Of a stretch of DNA of 64,000 nucleotides, positions 10,501 through 21,146 are shown in pieces. Positions within the stretch are counted from its first letter, which is position 1. Each line of letters opens with the position of its first letter. Source of the stretch: Pontederia crassipes. Its lineage: Eukaryota; Streptophyta; Magnoliopsida; Commelinales; Pontederiaceae. The notes below the pieces were generated by a model. That model saw only the letters and a list, made by a program, of their open reading frames with translations, had not been told where the DNA came from and made no database searches. The stretch covers positions 68,174,077 to 68,238,076 of the forward strand of contig CM060194.1 in assembly GCA_030549335.1 (NCBI GenBank), written 5' to 3'. The translations under genes and the position numbers were made by a program.

Positions 10501-13500
10501 CGCCACTCCCCGCCAGAAAGATAAGGCCCCCCCGGGCAATATAGTCCTCGACTCCTATGATAAATCGTGTCCGTAGCAAGTGAAGAAGACTGCCTGCCAT
10601 AGACCATCCTCAGGCCCCATGATCCGCCTCACCCACCGAGCTAGGAGAGCCCAGCTGGTATAACGAAGGTCCCGAACCCCAGTCCTCCCTAGGAGGTGGG
10701 ATGACACTCCATGCGACGAGGTGAACTCCTCGGCGATAAGAACCACAACCCTACCAAAGAAATTTGCTCCTCAAAGAATCCAAACGCCGAAGAACCTGAG
10801 CAGATGCCCGGTGGGTCGTCATGTAATATGTTGGAGGCGTCAAGAGGACGGAGCGGAGGAGGATGAGCCTGCCTCCCCTGGACAGAAGGCGTGAGGATCT
10901 TTTCCTGGACCTTTTAGATAACTAGATCTTTCCCTACTTTGATCATATACGAATTATTCATTACACAAAAGTTTAAATGGTTAGCAAGAATATCATTTTT
11001 ATATTTTTAGTTTTAACAATATGATTGAAACTGAAAATGTAATTAACTATATAACCATGGCTATGAAAACAAGATAAATATTATTAATAGTAAAAGTGCA
11101 AGAATCTTAAACGCAATCATTATTATAACTTCCGTTTAAGAGGGCAAATTTCTAGAATAAAGTAATGTGATGTGGATCACATTTACATAGTCAATAAATG
11201 CATTTCAAAGGCTGTCCCAAACCTAGAACTCACTAGTGTATTTATAACATGAAGTGTTAGTTACTATAATTATAACGAAGTTAACAAGCAAGCATGTAAG
11301 TCATAACTCTACAATTTTTATAATCAACCAATTAACTAATATAAAGTGGTATTAATGTGTGCAAATTAAGCGCAAATATACTAGATCGCATCAAGTAATA
11401 AAGAGTGAATAAAGCGTTGTACCCACGATGACTAATCCATATTCTTATCTTTCTAACTTAAGTTTATTAATTGAGAAATTAACAAGAATTGATTTTAGAT
11501 AAAAGTAATCCGAATTGATGACACTATTGAGTTTAGACTTTGTATCCCTATCGTATGCTCTTAATTATGAATTAGTAAAATATAGACTTCGTGTAGGAAA
11601 GAAACGGATAAAAGATATAGGACTCAAAAGCTTGAGGTCCTAATTACCCTAATTAAGAATGTGTTCAAAGCACGTTGAAAATTCAATCTAGTTTAATCCA
11701 CTCTCAACTAAGATGCACTAATATGAAAAGTTGCTTAAAGTAAAGGACTAAAAAATTTGAGAACCTAACTATCTGAAATAAAAGTAAAATTAAAGACGTT
11801 GAAAACTCGATCAACTCCAATCTACTTTATCTAAGATGCTTTAAGTTGCAAACCTCCATTTAGTGACATAATTGTTAGTAATTGAAACTAATTTACTAAC
11901 ACAAATATCAAAATAACAGAATTCGGCTCGGGTCTGATGAAACTCGGCGTGGGTTGTGACTGACAGTTCAATGAAAATAAAGAAAGAACTGGTTATATTT
12001 GACTCGACCTGAGTTCGTTGTGCTGTCGAATTAATGCCTTACAACAACAACAACAACAAAGCCTTATCCCTACTTCGTCATAATTTTCATTGATATGATA
12101 TTTGTGCCTCGATTTTCGTGTTCTTTCGGTTCAATTGTTCCGCACCTCTGAGTTGATGATCTGAGATCAAAATAAATCAAAAGTGGGTAGCTTCTGACTC
12201 AAAAAAATTTGAGAAAATAAATAAGAAAGTAGATGCGTGCAATGGCAAAAACTATGAAAAATAACCTAAATGATGCATGTAAAATATATATAAAAATGTA
12301 TGCATCAAATTCTCCCAAGCTTGAACTCTTGCTTATCCTCAAGCAAGCTTCAAGGAAAGACTCAAAAATCATAAATGAACCATCGCAGTCTCCACCCTAT
12401 GACTAATACTTTTCTACTACCATCATTTTTCAAGTACATCGCCAAAGTATTTGTCCTCAATCCAATTTCCCTGCCTCATAAAAGTTTTAGATCTTAAAAA
12501 ATTTAAACTTATTCTAGTTTAGCTCCGTGCAAGAAAACATACAACCTATCAAGTAATAGCATTAATGTTGAAAGCAAGAGTATTGAGTGAGCTTATATTT
12601 TTATTTATTATAAAAAATAATCTAAATAATGCATGTAAAATATGTGTAAAAATGCATGAACCATGTATCTTATCACCACAATTTATTCGATACAAATCCT
12701 ACATTGCATCGTTATTCCATGTAAAATTTAAATACCAGAGTCAAAGCAATTTCCTTGTTCACTATGGTGATAAATTTAATTATATTGGATTATGTAGAGT
12801 TTCAACCGTAGTTGCATTACAATTGGTAAAAATGATAAAACAATGTAACATCACCTTGCATTAACATGGGGATCACGAAGTTGCATGCAAGAGGCAGTTG
12901 ATATTTTAGAACAGAAGACACATGTTGACCATGTGATGTAGTAAGGAGAGAAAACCAGCAAGAATAATAAGAAATCAGGCTCAAAGATGAGAAAGATTGA
13001 TAGAGGAACAATTAGGGTTTATGAGAAAACCACAAAAATCTATAATTTTGATAAAAGAGAGATAATGATGGCTGAAAACCCTATTGACAGCCTTAAATAC
13101 TAGGATTACAAGAGGTTATAAACTACTAATCAATCTCCACCCTTGATTAACCCACTTTTAATCAAGACCGTTATAATTAATCATGACCCTTATAACTAAT
13201 TAAAAGGCCACATGCCTATCACATGATGACTAATATACTGAAACACCAACTTTAATTAAAATAACTAATTTAAAATAAAAGCTCCCGCGTCAATCTCCTC
13301 AGCTTAAAAATTTTGGCTCCTTGGAAAAAACTTGCACCACGTCAGCATACATCTCAGCATCGATCTTCTTGAGCTCATCTTCATTAATCCAAGTACCTTC
13401 AATAGTAGGTTTACCCAACCATTTAATAAAAAATCTTCTATATTTGTTACCTCTACGAGAACTGACCTCTTTGACATCCAACACATCTTCAATAACATCA

Positions 13501-16500
13501 GTAGAAACTTTGGGGTGCTGTTCCAATTGATTTGAAACTTCAGTCATGTCCACATCAAAGCCCTCAAAAGCATACAAATATGAGACATTGAAGATAGGGC
13601 TGATTTGCAAATTTGATGGAAGTTCAATGAAATAAGCATTTGAACTTATTTTCTTTAGTATCTTGCAAGGTCCAAACTTCCTTGACTTGAATTTGTGGTA
13701 AGTGCCCTTAGGAAACCTCTCTTGTCTTAAGTGTACAAAGACCAAGTTGCCTTCCTCAAAATCTTTAAGATGCCGATGTTGATTGGCTGCATTGGCATAA
13801 GTTTCATTATTTGATTTCAGGGCAGCTTTTACCTCCTCATGCACTTTTTTAATGTGTTCAGCAAAGGCCTCTCCATCATCACTAATTCTCACATTTGGTG
13901 GCAAAGGAACTAGATCAAGCACATGTTGTGGCTTCAACCCATAAGCAGCTTCAAAAGGTGTCTTCTTAATTGTTCGATTAACAGAATTATGATAAGCAAA
14001 TTCTGCTTGCGGAATAATCACATCCCAGCTTTTCACATGATTTCCAACAAGGCATCTTAAAAGATTTCCCAAACTCCTATTAACAACTTCAGTCTGCCCA
14101 TCTTTTTGGGGGTGGCATGTGCTAGAATACTACAGTTTAGTGCCTATTTTTCTCCACAAAGTTCTCCAAAAATGTCCTACAAACTTGACATCTCGATCCG
14201 AAACAATAGAAGATGGAACCACATAACGCCTCACTACTTCTTTGAAGAACAAGTCAGCAATATGAGAAGCATCTAAAGTCTTCAAACAAGGGATGAAATG
14301 CAGGGACGGAGGCAGCCCTATTTTGGGGGGCCTTGCCCCCCCCCCCAAATAATCATCCTAGCTTCGTTACTGATGAAATGTGCCATTTTTGAAAATCAAT
14401 CCATCACAACAAAAATCGAATCATATTCTTTTGCTGTTCTTGGTAAACCCAAGATGGAATTCATGCTTAAATGTGTCCAAGGTGTCTCTGGCATTGGCAA
14501 CGGAGTATATAATCTTGTATTTTGTGAGTTGCCTTTACCAAGTTGACAAGTTGAACATCTTCTTACCATTTTATTCACATCTTGAAACATTTTTGGCGAA
14601 AATAATGATCTGCCACCATTGTCATCGTCTTATCTCTACCAAAATGACCTCCTAGTCCATTCCCATGAAGTTTCCTCACAATTTGCTCTCGCAAAGAACT
14701 TTCAGGAATACAAAGTTGATTGTCCTTAAAAAGATATCCCTCGTGTAAGCGATAAGGCAACAATTCAGACCTTCTAGGTCCTTCCAAGTCAACAAATATT
14801 TTGCTAAAATATGGATCAGTTCTGTATTGACTTTTTATCTCTTCAAAACTCGTCACTTGAGTACTCGTCACCAACAATAACGTGGATCGCCTACTAAGGA
14901 CATCTGCCACGACATTAGACTGCCCAGTTTTATATTTCACGGAAAAACTGAATTGCTCAAGAGAAGCACTCCAGACAGCATGATTTTCATTTAACTTCTT
15001 TTTAGAGTTTAAGGACTTCAAAACTTGATGATCAGAATAAACAACAAACTCTCGGTAAGCCAAATAATGCTCCTAGTGTTGAATAGTTCTAACTAAGGCA
15101 TAAAATTCCAAATCATAAGTAGAGTATCGCCTCTTCGCATCAGATAATTTTTCACTGAAAAACTCCACAGGTTTACCCTCCTAGTTGAGAACTGCACCAA
15201 TTCCAATATGAGATGCATCACATTCCACAACAAATAACTTCTCAAAATCAGGTAGAGTAAGAATAGGGGCTTCCATCATCAATTTTTTTATGAGTTCAAA
15301 GGCCTTTTGTGCTGCATTTGACCATCTAAAACTATCTTGCTTCAAGCATTCTGTAATAGGACTCATAATAGAACTGAAATTCTTGATAAACCTCCTATAA
15401 AATGATGCCAAACCATGAAAACTTCGAACATTCTTCATGTTTTGCGGAATAGGCCATTCCAAAATTGCATGAACCTTCCATGGATATGGTTTAATACCTT
15501 AAACAACAAAACCCAGAAACTCCACTTGGGGGGACATAAAAGAGCACTTTTTCAGGTTGATAAAAAGTTTCTCTCGCTGCAATACTTCGAGAACTTGTCA
15601 CAGATGCACTAAGTGCTTGTTCACATCTTTGCTGTAAATTAGAATATCATCGAAATAAACATCAACAAATTTGTTTAGGAAAGGTTTCAATACCTCAGTC
15701 ATTACTCGCATGAATGTACTTGATCATTAGAAAGGCCAAAAGGCATGACCAACCACTCAAATAACCCATCCGGTGTTTTGAACGCTGTTTTTCATTCATC
15801 TCCATCTTGTAGTCTGATTTGATGATACCCACTTTTCAAATCAATCTTCGTGTACAACTTAGACCCAGCTAGTTGATCAAGCATATCACTCAAACGGGGT
15901 ATTGGAAATATGTATTTGACAGTAATTTTATTAATGGCACGACTATCCACACACATCCTCCACGAACCATTCTTCTTTGGTGCAAGCAAAGCTGGACATG
16001 CACACAGACTTTTGCTTTCACGTATCAGACCCTTAGATATCAACTCTTCAACTTGTCTTTGCACCTCAGCACGTTGTTTAGGTGGCATTCTATAAGCTGG
16101 CAGATTTGGTAAAGAAGCTCCTAGAACCAAATCAATTGCATGTTGAATACTTCTCATCGGTGGCAGACCTTGCGGTAAATCTCCAACAATCAGATCTGAA
16201 AAATCCTTCAAAATTTGCTCAACTTCAGGTGGTTGGTGGGATATTCCTCCAAGCGGTTCGCCTTCAACTATCTTGTTTGCTAACACATAAACAATCCCAA
16301 CTTCTTGGCATACTAATTCAAACTTCTCAGCACACAAACAACCATTAATCTTATTATTTTTAGATGAACCAACATCTTGTGTTTCCTCCTTCATTGGATG
16401 CAAGGTGTACTTTTTGTTACCCTTATGAAAAGAATACTTGTTTGGTTTAGTGTGATGCTCCATGTCATGGTCATACAACCATGGTCTTCTCACAAGAATA

Positions 16501-19331
16501 TGCCCAACATCCATAGGCACAACATCACATGAAGCTTCATCTTGAAGATTACCTCCCATAGTAAATTGCACCAAACATCGAGTAGTGACAGGAATTTCAT
16601 TACCTTTCTTAAGTCAATGAATTTTGTAAGGATGTGGATGATTTTCAATAGCCAATCCCAGCTTTTCTATCGCATCTTTAGAAATGACGTTCTCCATGCT
16701 ACCACCATCTATAACCAGATCACATACCTTCCCACTGCATAGAACACGTGTTTTGAAAATACTATGCCTTCTCCAATCTTCTTCTTTTTTGGTTGTGGTA
16801 GTTAAGACACTTCGAACCATCAATGATTCTCCTTGAACAGGGAGGACATCTATTTCTACACTTTCATCCACATACTGATAATAAATTGGCTCTGTTTCTT
16901 CATATTCTTCATCTTGCAGTTTCACTAGATTGACTCTTCGTTGTGGACAAGCATAAGAACCGTGACCCTTTTCACCACAAGTGAAACAACGGATTTGTGT
17001 GTTGTTGTTTGCTTTAAAAGTCGCAAGTGCAGAATTATTTTGTCCACCGCAACGCATTACAGCTTTCCCTTTATCATCACTTTTATTTGTATGAGTTCCT
17101 TGACTACTTCCTTGTCCTTGTGCAGATGTATTATTTTTTATACTTCCCGCAGCACCTGAACCCTTTTGCATAATGCCTCTTGAGCATCCCATTAAAGGTC
17201 TACATGCTCCATATCGCCACACTCGTTTTTCAGCCAATAAAGCTTGTTGTCGAGCATCTTCAAGAGTACACACACGAGCAATAGGCATCTCATCACTAGT
17301 AAATTGGTTAAGCCCAGCAAAATAATGAACAGCTACTTTCTCATTTGTTTTATTCAATCTGACACGAATTGATAAGTTGTAAAACTTTGAAGTATACTCT
17401 TCAACATTCATACCTCGCTATTTCAAAGAGTGAAATTTCTCATATAAATCCATTGTATAATCAGCGGGTAAGAATTGTTTTCGCAGCTTCGTGTTCATAT
17501 GCTCTTAGGTGCCAATTTTCTGTTTACCTTGTCGTTCACGTTATGCTTCAATTCTCTTCCACCATTGAAGTGCTGTCCCCTTTAACTTCAGCTTCACAAA
17601 TAGCACTTTTCTATTTTCTGCTATAGGTTTCCACTCAAAATAATTTTCCAGACTTGTTTTCCAATCTAAATAATCTTCAGCATGCATCTTTCCATGAAAA
17701 TCAGCAACTTCAATCCTAATTCCACCACTGTTCAGATCTAGGGCATGAATCAACCTAGCCTCCAATCGACCTCGCACCAGATTTGTATCGGTTCCAGCTT
17801 CATGAAAGGGATTATCAAAATGCCCTTGATCAGTATCATCTTCCAGACTACCTTCTATTATGTCTGTTAGATCGTGGCCACCTTCCGGAATCTCCATATG
17901 GGCTGCCACACGTTCCTGTCGCTGTAAGGCTTGAACACTTCGCGACAAATCTTCAATCATTCGTCGAATCTCTCTGCCATCTTTGTTTGCTGTCCAGGGT
18001 TGCCACGTCCTCGATCTCTACCACGTCCAACCATGGTTCAAAAATAAAGAAAACCCTAATATTTTGTAGGATCTTTTGCTCTGATACCAATTTGATGCAG
18101 TAAGGAGAGAAAACCAACAAGAATAATGAGAAATCAGACTCAAAGATGAGAAAGATTGATAGAGGAACAATTAGGGTTTATGAGAAAATCATAAAAATTT
18201 GTAGTTTTGATAAAAAAGAGATAATGACGGTTGAAAACCCTATTGACAATCTTAAATACTAGAGTTGCAAGAGATTATAAACTACTAATCAATCTCCATC
18301 CTTGATTAACTCACTTTTAATCAAGACCGTGATAATTAATCATGACCCTTATAACTAATTAAAAGGCCACATGCTTATCACACGATGACTAATACACTAA
18401 AACACCAACTTTAATTAAAATAACTAATTTAAAATAAAAGCTCCTACGTCACCATGATAACTATAAACAACATGATGATAGTCCATTGCTATAGACAAAT
18501 GAGTTTCCATTCCATATATGGATAGCCAAACATGTATGCTTACTCATTATATTTGTATAATCTTTGTTATTTGACTTTTAGGAACGTTACTTTGAGGTAG
18601 CTAATACATATGCTAAATGAGCCATCACGAACAATATGAGGGAAAATAACTATTTGTAATGGTTAGCAAAAACTTCCAACTTAATAGTGTTGATTTAACG
18701 TATGTTTTCTATTGGCATGTTGGGGAAACATTGGTGCAAGTGTGATCCACCATTTTAATTGTACAATCTGAAATACCAGCTTTTGATCTTGCTCATCAAC
18801 TTCATAAAGCAACTCTATGCACCCTTGCTGTTACCTACATTCGTGTCGGGCCTACATTCATATTTATACCATAATACCACAATCAATTAATGTTTAACCC
18901 CTGAAGTGTAAGTTTCAAAGTTATTTTCATGTACTTTTTTTAAAAAAATTCATTAAACAATTTTGGCTTATAGGTTTTGCCACTATGGAAACATCTGTTT
19001 CTTGGATGGCGAAAATCAAGCTTGATTTTTGCTGATACTATGTTGGATTGGTGTAGTTCACTTATCTGCATTCTTTCTCTTTGATTATTATTTCCTCTTG
19101 TATTTACTTCGTGTGGGCTATTCCATTAAGCAGGCTGGGGAGGAGCAATTCTCAGTTGATTGGGATGAGAATGACCAGGTCTGGTATGAAATCTTTTCTT
19201 TCTCCAAGCCTGCGCATTTCCTTTCAGTTATTGGTTATCCCTACGTACGACTTCGGCAAAAATACTTTGCGGAGCAATCAACGAATGCTGTACTGAAGCA
19301 CATAGCTGAACAACAACAATTGAAAAGATGA
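7562..19331 (+). CDS. DUF1990/UPF0548 family protein with a ~11-kb transposon-filled intron
   Basis: Inferred exons are 7562-7815, 7894-8146 and 19134-19331 (stop TGA), giving 234 residues. All junctions are in frame: TGGAG|GT...CAG|GCATTT, then CTCCTG|GT...CAG|GCTGGG. The product resembles plant UPF0548 proteins such as Arabidopsis At2g17695: LFLSWTRPS at the N-terminus, [57 protein letters not shown], then in exon 3 [13 protein letters not shown] and [11 protein letters not shown]. The biochemical function of the family is not established. Exons 1-2 are very GC-rich, while exon 3 is near the local average. Intron 2 spans 8147-19133 (10,987 nt) and holds a MITE, a LINE fragment, a SINE tail and a complete Ty3/gypsy element in opposite orientation. 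Coding integrity suggests the gene still works if the intron is spliced; otherwise this is a recently disabled gene. Confidence 0.85.
9142..9588. mobile_element. Putative MITE inside DUF1990 intron 2
   Basis: The left end GGCTTTGTTTAATAATT and the reverse complement of the right end (GGGGTGTGTTTGGATGAAG) form imperfect terminal inverted repeats. Internal arms are also partly inverted: the G-rich GGGGTGAGTTAGGGTGGAG on the left faces CCCATCCCACCCC near 9530-9540. The ends resemble Tourist/hAT-type MITEs (TTTGTTTGG-like termini). The target duplication is not clear, so the family is left open. Confidence 0.5.
9641..10900 (-). mobile_element. 5'-truncated, degenerate LINE fragment (zf-RVT region), minus strand
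   Basis: Broken minus-strand reading frames resemble the C-terminal part of plant LINE ORF2. About 10540-10330 reads [37 protein letters not shown]. About 10200-10020 reads [15 protein letters not shown], a Cys pair in FVFC, and on the other frame an [11 protein letters not shown]-like block. These are the hallmarks of the zf-RVT segment downstream of the reverse transcriptase. The plus-strand T-run at about 9641-9651 is the poly(A) tail in this orientation, so the 3' end is near 9641. Several frameshifts and stops make it non-functional. The 5' limit near 10900 is approximate. Confidence 0.7.
10901..12933. other. AT-rich intronic spacer between LINE fragment and Ty3 element
   Basis: Part of DUF1990 intron 2. 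It is AT-rich and without convincing ORFs. GATGCATGTAAAATATATA (about 12272) and a similar AATGCATGTAAAATATGTG (about 12628) are related short repeats about 356 bp apart. CCCAAGCTTGAACTCTTGC near 12317 resembles non-coding DNA often seen in plant LTR elements, but I cannot delimit an element. Confidence 0.4.
12042..12072 (-). repeat. 3'-tail fragment of the RTE/SINE family, minus strand
   Basis: On the minus strand this reads GGGATAAGGCTTTG followed by five or six TTG units. That is the same terminal motif as the RTE copy at 30293-30854 and the SINE copies. Only the tail is left, so assignment rests on about 30 bp. Confidence 0.45.
12934..13292 (-). repeat. 3' LTR of the minus-strand Ty3 element
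   Basis: This 359-bp direct repeat is the partner of 18093-18451. It starts TGATGTAGTAAGG and ends CGCGTCA on the plus strand. The inner flank (13293 onward), read on the minus strand, ends CTGAGGAGAT just before the LTR, a plausible polypurine tract. Scattered substitutions separate the two LTRs, so the insertion is not very recent. Confidence 0.92.
13299..18034 (-). pseudogene. Broken gag-pol of the minus-strand Ty3 element
   Basis: Gag appears to start at the ATG whose first base is 18034 ([12 protein letters not shown]) but shifts frame by about 17960. Recognisable parts in order: gag core ([14 protein letters not shown], about 17700-17600); CCHC knuckle [14 protein letters not shown] (about 16990-16950); a protease-like [14 protein letters not shown] (about 16720-16670), which has DGG instead of the usual D-T/S-G; RT ([34 protein letters not shown], and [10 protein letters not shown] near 15660-15630); RNase H ([18 protein letters not shown]); zinc-binding H2C2 and integrase (about 15060-13900); then a chromodomain-like [10 protein letters not shown] with GTWINEDEL (about 13450-13370). 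Multiple stops and frameshifts plus the MITE insertion make it inactive. Confidence 0.9.
14301..14372. mobile_element. 72-bp hAT-type micro-MITE nested in the integrase region
   Basis: The insert starts CAGGGACGGAGGC and ends CTTCGTTACTG; the reverse complement of the end is CAGTAACGAAG, so the termini match imperfectly. It is flanked by the perfect 8-bp duplication ATGAAATG (14293-14300 and 14373-14380). An 8-bp duplication with CAG-type ends fits the hAT superfamily. A G/C homopolymer hairpin (GGGGGG ... CCCCCCCCCCCC) fills the middle. Removing it and one TSD copy restores continuity of the integrase frame. Confidence 0.8.
18078..18090 (-). other. Primer binding site (initiator Met tRNA)
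   Basis: On the minus strand, TTGGTATCAGAGC lies two bases after the end of the 5' LTR. This is complementary to the 3' end of plant initiator methionine tRNA, the usual primer for Ty3 elements. Confidence 0.9.
18093..18451 (-). repeat. 5' LTR of the minus-strand Ty3 element
   Basis: This 359-bp repeat starts TGATGCAGTAAGG and ends CTACGTCA on the plus strand, and pairs with 12934-13292. It is the upstream LTR in element orientation because the primer site abuts it. Confidence 0.92.
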
Positions 19332-20732
19332 AGGTGTAATGTGTGTCAGGTACCTTTGTACCATCCATTTATTTATGATGTAATCTGGATGTACATCACT
19401 AACTTAACTGTATGCCAACTCCCTCTTTCTTATGTGCATAAACTACAATAGAATCCATTATCAGATTCTCCTCATTTCTGAAGTTGTATAAATTTAGTTC
19501 AAATCTTGCAAACTAATCATTGAGCTATCAGATAGTGATGTAGCACTAAAATTGGAAGATGCTCGATATTCATAGGTTTTCTCATCCATAGTTATTGCAA
19601 AATGCATAATCAGGCTGTGAGCACCTACTCCTCAATATTACCATGACTTTTTTCCCTTCTATCTGTTTAAAATTTTAAATTCTAATATGCCCCCTAAATA
19701 ATCAAATGTAGTAATGCATGAACAGCTAGAAACATGCTATGCAGCCCATGCTATATTCATACCTTACCCCCCTCACAATTAAAATGAATTTTCGCACAGT
19801 TTTATAACATGAAAGCTTGCATAGTTCACATACTTCAATACATTTGATTAACATGACAGTAATTGTTAGCTGTGAAATATTATCCATCATTGAATAGATA
19901 AGTGATTATTATCTACAGATCTAAAATTTTATTTTGGCCGCGTACCACATGAATCGAAGTCGATCTAAGTTTGAGCTTTGTAGTCCTGAAAAACTTGTTC
20001 CCTTGTTATTGCGGTGGAATCCAATCTATCTGATCAGTCAATTATATATAGGAAACGACTCATATGATCTTGGAGATTATTGGCCACATGTGCCCCCATG
20101 GAGGACATGACGAGTTCATATTGATTGCAAGATGCCAATTTATTGTTTTGAAAACGCAGGCCAAAAAGGAGAAAAAATGCTGCAGGCCGAATATTTATAA
20201 CATAAATGATGAAAAGTGCAAGAAATTTTATTGTTTTGTTTTGACAATTTGTGAATAAAACACTCGAAACAGTAAGTGTCATTAATTATTTGGGGCCCTC
20301 AACAGTAGGAGATCATATTAATTATTGTCATAGCATTTGTGTATTATCTAAAATTAATTTTAAGCTTTGGGGTCCTCAAAAGTTGTTCTGTTCACTTTTT
20401 GTTTATTGTCCCCAAGGCTACTAAATTCCGATTATAGATAAATCGGAGTCCAGATAAAGATGTATCATTGATCACAAATCACAATTATACTAATCAAATT
20501 TGATTTTAATTACATTAGCACAACTCTTCGTTAACTGTCTTAATTACATCAGCATGCGCCAAACTTCACATGCACTAAGCATACATATGCAAATGCAATT
20601 ATATAATATCATTTGTTAATCAATTAGGACCCCGTTAACCGACCTTGCCAATCAAAGCTTGAATCGTGTTTCTTCGACATCCGTACCTAATTAATTTAGG
20701 TCAATCCATGATTTTAAACTCCTGTATCACTA
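19332..20732. other. DUF1990 3' UTR and intergenic DNA
   Basis: The first 100-300 bp are probably the 3' UTR. The rest is AT-rich without a recognisable gene; short ORFs here look random. Confidence 0.45.
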
Positions 20733-21146
20733 GGGGCTGTTTGGTTCGTGGATAAGTACCAGAATATGTACATATTATGGAGAATATAGTCAAATGCAGT
20801 GTATTTTTGCAAAATCATCTAGAAAAGCGTAAAACTATTATATTTATTCATTTTTAAGAATATGTTTATTCTTCCGAAATTGTAGAATATAGATATTCTA
20901 CCATTTCTTTCATTTTTCAATCGTGTTTTATTTTTTATTATTTAACTATATATTATTATATTATAATTTTTACAATAATAATAATAAAAAAAGTAAACTA
21001 TTTATAGTAAAATATTTTAATTATAAAATATGAAAATTTATTTTTTCAACCAAACAACATATAGAATAAGAATATAGGTATAATACTATATTCTTTAGAA
21101 TAAAATTTGTTATTTCTCCAAAGATAATCTATAGCCAAACGGCCCC
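20733..21146. mobile_element. MITE with GGGGCTGTTTGGTT-type termini (~414 bp)
   Basis: The left end GGGGCTGTTTGGTTC and the right end AGCCAAACGGCCCC (reverse complement GGGGCCGTTTGGCT) are terminal inverted repeats. Subterminal regions are also partly inverted: AGAATATAGTCA and AATATGTTTATTC on the left, ATAGAATAAGAATATAGG on the right. The termini resemble Tourist/PIF-Harbinger-like or hAT-like plant MITEs. The flanks are CTA on the left and TAG on the right, so the 3-bp duplication cannot be fixed. Confidence 0.75.

Larger units (their letters stand above)
12934..18451 (-). mobile_element. Complete Ty3/gypsy chromovirus-type LTR retrotransposon, 5518 bp, minus strand
   Basis: Bounded by two 359-bp LTRs (12934-13292 and 18093-18451), each starting TG and ending CA. 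The element is flanked by a perfect 5-bp target duplication, CCATG, at 12929-12933 and 18452-18456. In minus orientation the 5' LTR is at 18093-18451, followed two bases later by an initiator-Met-tRNA primer site. Gag, protease, RT, RNase H, integrase and a C-terminal chromodomain-like segment follow in order. The size and chromodomain suggest a Reina- or Galadriel-like chromovirus; the lineage is not settled. The coding region is broken and carries a nested MITE at 14301-14372. The element lies antisense within DUF1990 intron 2. Confidence 0.93.
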
